Part shown: positions 59,796 through 64,000 of the stretch, one piece after another
Numbering within the stretch: the first letter of the stretch is position 1
Layout: every line of letters starts with the position of its first letter
Assembly: GCA_019459145.1 (NCBI GenBank)
Contig: JAIBEK010000038.1
Span: 1-64,000, forward strand
Direction of reading: 5' to 3'
DNA from: Arenimonas sp.
Lineage (GTDB): Bacteria; Pseudomonadota; Alphaproteobacteria; Rhizobiales; Rhizobiaceae
DNA length: 64,000 nucleotides
Program-made: the position numbers and the translations under genes
The notes under the pieces: model-generated
Told to the model about the DNA's origin: nothing
Databases searched by the model: none
Seen by the model: the letters and a program-made list of their open reading frames with translations, nothing else

Positions 59796-60395
59796 ATGGT
59801 CTACTTCTTGAGCCACAAGAATGAGGAAACCTATAGCTACGGCATGAAGGCGTTGGATGGGGACATCGACAAGATCCAGCCGATAGACTTGTCGCGGGAC
59901 GAAGGTGCTCGTATCACGCAGAGCTACGCCTATAGGGGGCGTGCCTTCGAGGCAGACCATATGCCGACGTGCATCGAGCTTGAGGGACCCAAGCGAAAGA
60001 TTACCGACATTTACAGTGGTTTCGGCTTGTTCGTGGACGAAAAATTCAAGGCGGCCGTCGAGAGGCTGGAACCGGGTATCCATCAGTTCTTCCCGGTAGA
60101 GTTCGTCTGGAAGGATGGGAGCCATGCCGCTCACCGCTTCTGGTTTGTTCCTTGCAACAGGCTTGACACCGTTGACCGCCAGAAGACGACATTCGAGTTC
60201 AGGAATCTCTGGCATCTCAAGGGTGACAAGACGAAACACCTGGTTTTCAGCCGGGCCCAGATCGGCGATCATCATGTCTGGATCGACAAGTTCATCGCGG
60301 CGCCGACGCCAGCCATAAGCGAGACGCTGAAAGCTAAGCTGGATGCGGCCGGAGTGACCGGTGCGCATTACCAGCATTTTCCAGAGGCCGACTGA
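59796..60395 (+). CDS. orphan Imm11-family (DUF1629) immunity-like protein
   Basis: 199 residues from ATG 59796, behind GCGGGGGATTTG; an in-frame upstream ATG at 59751 is less likely. The sequence (MVYFLSHKNEETYSYGMKAL; ADHMPTCIELEGPKRKITDI; VWIDKFIAAPTPAISETLKA) fits the Imm11/DUF1629 family, which in polymorphic toxin loci neutralises a partner toxin. No toxin, Rhs or VgrG gene is adjacent, and the base composition is visibly less GC-rich than in its neighbours. It may be an acquired orphan immunity gene. The family assignment is by pattern and would need a profile search. Confidence 0.65.
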   Translation: MVYFLSHKNEETYSYGMKALDGDIDKIQPIDLSRDEGARITQSYAYRGRAFEADHMPTCIELEGPKRKITDIYSGFGLFVDEKFKAAVERLEPGIHQFFPVEFVWKDGSHAAHRFWFVPCNRLDTVDRQKTTFEFRNLWHLKGDKTKHLVFSRAQIGDHHVWIDKFIAAPTPAISETLKAKLDAAGVTGAHYQHFPEAD

Positions 60396-60497
60396 TCACC
60401 TATCGCCCTTGATGAAAGTCGCTTGCGGGGGAATGGATAGGCGGGCCGGAGCCGAGGATCGCGCTCTCCCCTTATCCGGTTGGGCCGAAGGTTCCTG

Positions 60498-60785
60498 CTA
60501 CGCGCCCTGCCAGTCGAACGGCAGCGGTGCCTCGCGGAAGGCGAAGCGGTCGAGATGGCTCGACATTACGCCCTTCATCCGCTCCAGCACCTCGTCCGAA
60601 GCGGCCTCGACTTCCACCGTCAGCGCCTCGTCGTCCGCACTCATGGTGGCGACCGCCTCGGAGAAGCGGACGATGCCGCTTCTTTCTCCCAGTTCGACGT
60701 CGAGCTTGTGGCTCCAGTGCTTGCACAGCTGCTGCAGGTATTTCCAGCCGCTTTCTGTCGCCACCAACGCGATCGCCTTGGCCAT
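60498..60785 (-). CDS. DUF2218 domain protein
   Basis: 95 residues. The DUF2218 pattern is seen in HWSHKLDVELGERSGIVRFS, then EAASDEVLERMKGVMSSHLD, and LDRFAFREAPLPFDW at the end. The domain often occurs fused to, or next to, siderophore-interacting (SIP) ferric reductases. It starts 2 nt after the padR stop and so is in the same operon, pointing to metal or iron homeostasis. The biochemical role is unknown. Confidence 0.85.
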   Translation of the reverse strand: MAKAIALVATESGWKYLQQLCKHWSHKLDVELGERSGIVRFSEAVATMSADDEALTVEVEAASDEVLERMKGVMSSHLDRFAFREAPLPFDWQGA

Positions 60786-60787
60786 GG

Positions 60788-61360
60788 TCAGAGCCTCTCG
60801 ATCTTGCCGGCCGCCTCATCGATCAGGCGGGCCACTTCGAGCTGGACTTCGCGGGTGACGCTCTCCTGCGACAGGCGGTCCTGGAGGGCGGCCTTCAGGT
60901 TCTGCATGGCGCGGCGGACCGGTGCGGCATCCGTGCGTGCGCTGAGCTTGGCAAGGGCTGCCAGCCGCTCCATGGCGGTTGCGACCTCGTCGGCCCGCTC
61001 GGCAAGATGCGCGTGGCCGGCCTCGGTGATGCCGAGCAGCTTGCGCGGACCTTCGCTCGCGACTTCCTCGGCTAGGCCCATGTCGAGCAATAGCGTCATG
61101 GTCGGATAGACGACGCCCGGACTCGGGGCGTAGGCGCCGCCGGTGCGATTTTCGATCTCACGGATCAGGTCATAGCCGTGGCGCGGCTGTTCCTCGATCA
61201 GCTTGAGCAGGACCAGCCGCAGCTCGCCGCTGTCGAACATCCGGCGCCGTTCGCCGCCGCGCCCCCGGCCGCCCTCGGGACGTCCGCCGGGAAAGCCGTG
61301 CCGCATGGCATGGCGGTCGGCGTGGTCGTGATTGTGGTGGCCGAAATGAAAGTGTCTCAT
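60788..61360 (-). CDS. PadR-family regulator with His-rich N-terminus (YqjI/NfeR-like)
   Basis: 190 residues. The first 40 are a metal-binding-type His/Gly/Arg-rich extension (MRHFHFGHHNHDHADRHAM, eight histidines in about 20). The PadR winged helix follows (LRLVLLKLIEEQPRHGYDLI; YAPSPGVVYPTMTLL), then a C-terminal dimerisation helix. E. coli YqjI/NfeR, which has a His-rich N-terminus, is a nickel-responsive repressor of a ferric reductase; the layout here with a DUF2218 partner is similar. A strong inverted repeat lies in the promoter. Confidence 0.88.
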   Translation of the reverse strand: MRHFHFGHHNHDHADRHAMRHGFPGGRPEGGRGRGGERRRMFDSGELRLVLLKLIEEQPRHGYDLIREIENRTGGAYAPSPGVVYPTMTLLLDMGLAEEVASEGPRKLLGITEAGHAHLAERADEVATAMERLAALAKLSARTDAAPVRRAMQNLKAALQDRLSQESVTREVQLEVARLIDEAAGKIERL

Positions 61361-61397
61361 GGTGTGACTTCCTTGTGGATAGGTTTGAACTGCATCT

Positions 61398-61420
61398 AAG
61401 ATATATCGTAAAAATATCTT
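61398..61420. promoter_or_regulatory. candidate operator of the PadR-type regulator
   Basis: AAGATAT (61398-61404) and ATATCTT (61414-61420) are perfect inverted arms with a 9-bp spacer, framed by TGCA on both sides. It lies 38 bp upstream of the padR start in an otherwise GC-rich context. PadR proteins typically bind AT-rich inverted repeats of this kind near their own promoters. Confidence 0.68.
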
Positions 61421-61543
61421 TGCAAGGGCCGCGTGGATATTTTTTCAGCGCTTCACGAATTGGAAAGACCGCCCGGCCTTGGATGGCACAGGCGTGCGCC
61501 GTAACCTTGCGCCGCGCAATCAGGCAGGGGAGGAGAGTGCGGC

Positions 61544-62017
61544 ATGTCCGGCAAGCAACACGAATACAGCGTCACCGTCACCTGGACCGGAAATCGCGGC
61601 ACCGGCACGTCCGGCTACCGCGACTACAGCCGCGACCACATCATCTCGGGGAACGGCAAGCACGACATTTTCGGCTCGTCCGACCCCGCCTTCCGCGGCG
61701 ATGCTGAGCGATGGAATCCTGAGGATCTGCTGGTCGGCGCGATCTCGGCCTGTCACAAGCTCTGGTACCTGCATTTCTGCGCGGTCTCGGGCGTCGTCGT
61801 CACGGAATACGAGGATCATGCCGAGGGAACGATGGTGATGGACGAGGAGGGCAGCGGCCGCTTCACCGACGTCGTGCTGAAGCCGCGCGTGACGATCACC
61901 GAAAAGAGCGATCCGGCAGTCGCGGAGGAATTGCACGGCGACGCGCATGAAAAATGCTTCATCGCCAATTCTGTCAATTTCCCGGTGCGCTGTCAGCCGG
62001 TGATCATCAAGGATTGA
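61544..62017 (+). CDS. OsmC-family peroxide-reducing protein
   Basis: 157 residues. The OsmC/Ohr fold shows WTGNRGTGTSGYRDYSRDH at the N-terminus, NPEDLLVGAISACHKLWYLH with the first catalytic Cys (near residue 70), and AHEKCFIANSVNFPV with the second Cys (near 145). The two-cysteine OsmC-like proteins reduce organic hydroperoxides. It is divergent from the PadR regulator with 183 bp between them, so the dyad at 61398 may affect it as well. Confidence 0.88.
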   Translation: MSGKQHEYSVTVTWTGNRGTGTSGYRDYSRDHIISGNGKHDIFGSSDPAFRGDAERWNPEDLLVGAISACHKLWYLHFCAVSGVVVTEYEDHAEGTMVMDEEGSGRFTDVVLKPRVTITEKSDPAVAEELHGDAHEKCFIANSVNFPVRCQPVIIKD

Positions 62018-62033
62018 AAGAGCCAGGGGCCCT

Positions 62034-63530
62034 TCACTTCGCCTGCGGATAGAGGAAGGCGTAGGCGAAGTGGTAGAGGTCGCCCTCGCGCCCGAAGATG
62101 TAGGGCAGGGCGATCGTCTTCGCTTCGCCGATTTCCGGCTTGCCGTGCGCGGCAACCCACCGGGCGAGGTCTTCCGGCAGCGGCATGGTCTCGCGGCCGC
62201 GATTGCGCCAGACCACCAGCAGCGGATGCGTGGCGTCGAAGGCGTATGGCGTCTCGAAGGCCTCATAGCCGGGAATGGTCACTGGGATCTCCGGCGCGTT
62301 GAGGCGGATATTGCCGGCCAGTTGCTGGTCGTCGGCGAGGATCAACGATGGCCGGTTGGCGTCGGAGGCGAGAATTTGCTCGACGGCCATCGCATAGGGC
62401 ACATTGATCTTCTCATATTTGCCGAGTTGCCCATGCAGCGGGATGCGGACGAAGAGGACGAGTGGGATCAGCACCATCAGCCCGAACCCGATCGGCAGGA
62501 AACGCGGCAGATGGCGTTCCGAGGCAAGGCCGGCAGCCTCGATCTTCAGGCAGAGATAGAGTGGCAGGACAAGGTAGATCGGCGTCAGCCAGCGGTCCTT
62601 GATATTGCTGGCGCCGAACAGCACCACGACGACCAGCGCCACGGCCGAGATCAGCATGATCCGGCCGATCAGCCGGCTCCACGGGCTGGACGCTTTCCAG
62701 GCCCGCGCCATGTCGCGGCCGAAGACGATGGCGAACAGCACAAGGGTGAGGGCGGCAAAGCCGGCGAAGGCCAGAGCCAGCGATGTGAGGCCTGTCAGGA
62801 TCTGCGACAGCCGGCTCGTGCTATCCTCGGCGGTCAGCTTGCCGATGGTGCGCCCCGTCGCGGCATCGAGATGGTCGATGAACCATAGCCCGTGTGGCAG
62901 GACCACAATCAGCGCGATGGCGGCGGTCAAGAGAATGCGCCAGTCGAACAGCCGGCGGCGGAAGTCCGGCTCGGCGAGCATGGCCAGAAGCGCGGCGGCC
63001 GGCAGGAGAACGAAATTGTATTTCGCAATCATGCCGAGGCCGATGGCAAGGCCGGTCAGTGCATAGGTAAACAGGCTCGGCGCGAGGATCGCCTTCACCA
63101 GCGCAAAAAGGAACAGGCACGAGGTGAAGATCACCGCGACCGTATGGGTCAGGTCGCGCTGCGCCTCGAAGCTGACTTGCGGCATGGTGAGGAGGCCGAG
63201 CGTGGCGATGATCGCCAGTTCGCGCGAGCGCAGGACCATGAAGGCGGTCAGCCCGAAGAACAGATAGGAGAGAAAGAGGACGAGGTTCTTCAGCACCGAC
63301 AGCGAGGCAAGCGTCGGCCCGAGCACCTGTTCGGCCCCGTATTGCAGCCAGTTGTAGAAGGGCGGCTGGCTGTCATAGCCGACGGCCAGCCATTGCGCGA
63401 GAAACAGCTGCTGGCCTTCGTCGAGCTCAAGCGAATGCGGCAGCGAGAGGCGGACGATCACATTGGCGATGAAATAGGCGCCGAGCAGCGCGAAGACCAG
63501 ATACGGCCTTTCCCGAAGCGCGGCGACCAT
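62034..63530 (-). CDS. ArnT/PMT-like membrane glycosyltransferase
   Basis: 498 residues. Many transmembrane helices are predicted, with the GT39/GT83-type first loop motif LPHSLELDEGQQLFLAQW (acidic DE pair). The C-terminal part is soluble and periplasmic (about 370-498). It probably uses an undecaprenyl-linked sugar donor to modify lipid A or another envelope glycan. It is 1 nt from the upstream GT2 gene, giving an ArnC/ArnT-like pair. Confidence 0.85.
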   Translation of the reverse strand: MVAALRERPYLVFALLGAYFIANVIVRLSLPHSLELDEGQQLFLAQWLAVGYDSQPPFYNWLQYGAEQVLGPTLASLSVLKNLVLFLSYLFFGLTAFMVLRSRELAIIATLGLLTMPQVSFEAQRDLTHTVAVIFTSCLFLFALVKAILAPSLFTYALTGLAIGLGMIAKYNFVLLPAAALLAMLAEPDFRRRLFDWRILLTAAIALIVVLPHGLWFIDHLDAATGRTIGKLTAEDSTSRLSQILTGLTSLALAFAGFAALTLVLFAIVFGRDMARAWKASSPWSRLIGRIMLISAVALVVVVLFGASNIKDRWLTPIYLVLPLYLCLKIEAAGLASERHLPRFLPIGFGLMVLIPLVLFVRIPLHGQLGKYEKINVPYAMAVEQILASDANRPSLILADDQQLAGNIRLNAPEIPVTIPGYEAFETPYAFDATHPLLVVWRNRGRETMPLPEDLARWVAAHGKPEIGEAKTIALPYIFGREGDLYHFAYAFLYPQAK

Positions 63531-63531
63531 G

Positions 63532-64000
63532 TCAGGCGTCCTTCTGGTAGGTCTTCCGGACGATGTAATTCTTCGTCGTGTCGTCGGAGCGCGCCAGCAT
63601 TTCGGCCAGGATGCCGGTGGTGATCATCTGGATCGAGGTGAGGAACAGCATAACGCCGACGAGCAGCAGCGGCCGCGTCCCGATGTCTTCGCCGAGAGCG
63701 AACTTCACCCAGGCGAGATAGAGCAGGATGAACGAGCTGATCGCGCCGATCAGAAGGCCGATCGTGCCGAAGAAATGCCCCGGACGCTGCTTGAAGCGCA
63801 TGAAGAACAGCACCGACAGCAGATCGAGGAAAACACGGATGGTGCGGGAAATGCCGTACTTGGATTCGCCGAACTGGCGGGCGTGGTGGGTGACCACGAC
63901 CTCGCCGATGCGCGAACTCGGCACCACCGAGGCGACCCAGGCGGGAATGAAGCGGTGCATGCCGCCCAGGATGCGGACCTGCCGAATGACCGACGAACGG
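63532..64000 (-). CDS. ArnC/DPMS-like GT2 glycosyltransferase, C-terminal part
   Basis: The frame is open to the window edge, so the N-terminal GT2 catalytic domain lies outside. The visible part starts with a GGMHRFIPAWVASV segment, the conserved 'hRfiPa' motif of polyprenyl-phosphate sugar transferases, then FGESKYGISRTIRVFLDL and two C-terminal transmembrane helices with a basic tail. It probably transfers a sugar to undecaprenyl phosphate for the adjacent ArnT-like enzyme. The stop is 1 nt before the ArnT-like start. Confidence 0.85.
   Translation of the reverse strand, partial: RSSVIRQVRILGGMHRFIPAWVASVVPSSRIGEVVVTHHARQFGESKYGISRTIRVFLDLLSVLFFMRFKQRPGHFFGTIGLLIGAISSFILLYLAWVKFALGEDIGTRPLLLVGVMLFLTSIQMITTGILAEMLARSDDTTKNYIVRKTYQKDA

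Overview
The window is high-GC alphaproteobacterial chromosome, almost certainly from the Rhizobiaceae (Rhizobium/Ensifer/Agrobacterium/Shinella relatives). The basis is gene content and order: a feuN-feuP-feuQ-like two-component locus, the ccmI-ccmE-ccmF-ccmH (cycHJKL) cytochrome c maturation operon followed by degP, a second two-component pair and glnE, a PleC-type kinase next to glnE and pepN, and a frcR/frcBCAK fructose uptake locus. GC-rich palindromic mosaic repeats of the RIME type that are typical of rhizobia occur at four places. No tRNA, rRNA, CRISPR array, transposase or integrated phage was seen.

Layout. 1-3.1 kb: the 3' end of a probable LysR regulator running into a palindromic repeat, a small holin-like membrane protein, then feuN-like, feuP and feuQ. 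3.2-11.9 kb: a small lipoprotein, the translationally coupled ccmIEFH operon (a palindromic repeat lies inside the 5' end of ccmH), degP with a terminator, and a second OmpR-type regulator with its kinase. 12-15.1 kb (minus): a ferrous iron uptake cluster with two FeoA proteins, FeoB and a Cys-rich FeoC, lying between the kinase and glnE. 15.4-25.3 kb: glnE, a PstS-like periplasmic binding protein paired with a membrane GGDEF-EAL protein, a PleC-like kinase and a DUF4344 metallopeptidase. 25.4-33.5 kb: pepN, a frameshifted chemoreceptor-like gene, an EamA exporter, an unnamed double winged-helix protein, two very small basic proteins and a uracil-DNA glycosylase-like gene. 33.5-39.8 kb: an Hsp70-like ATPase flanked on both sides by palindromic repeats, two tandem paralogous mini membrane proteins, an atypical SDR, an AraC regulator with a small monooxygenase, and a GlcD-like flavoprotein.

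40-51 kb is metabolic: ETF-ubiquinone oxidoreductase behind a promoter whose spacer holds a LiuR-like dyad, ilvE, DoxX, an L,D-transpeptidase, EamA/Lrp and quinone reductase/HxlR divergent pairs, an MFS exporter and a lipid kinase. 50-56 kb: frcR with fucU, divergent from frcBCAK. 56-64 kb: an outer membrane beta-barrel protein, a divergent polyamine pair (PuuA-like synthetase and SpuC-like aminotransferase), an orphan Imm11/DUF1629 protein, a His-rich PadR regulator with a DUF2218 protein, OsmC, and an ArnT-like/ArnC-like glycosyltransferase pair running off the window.

The most promising candidate for an undescribed system is the two-gene minus-strand operon at 18.5-21.5 kb: a PstS-family binding protein without any transporter, 8 nt upstream of a membrane PAS-GGDEF-EAL protein. 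Its organisation resembles the NspS-MbaA polyamine sensor of Vibrio but uses an unrelated type of binding protein.
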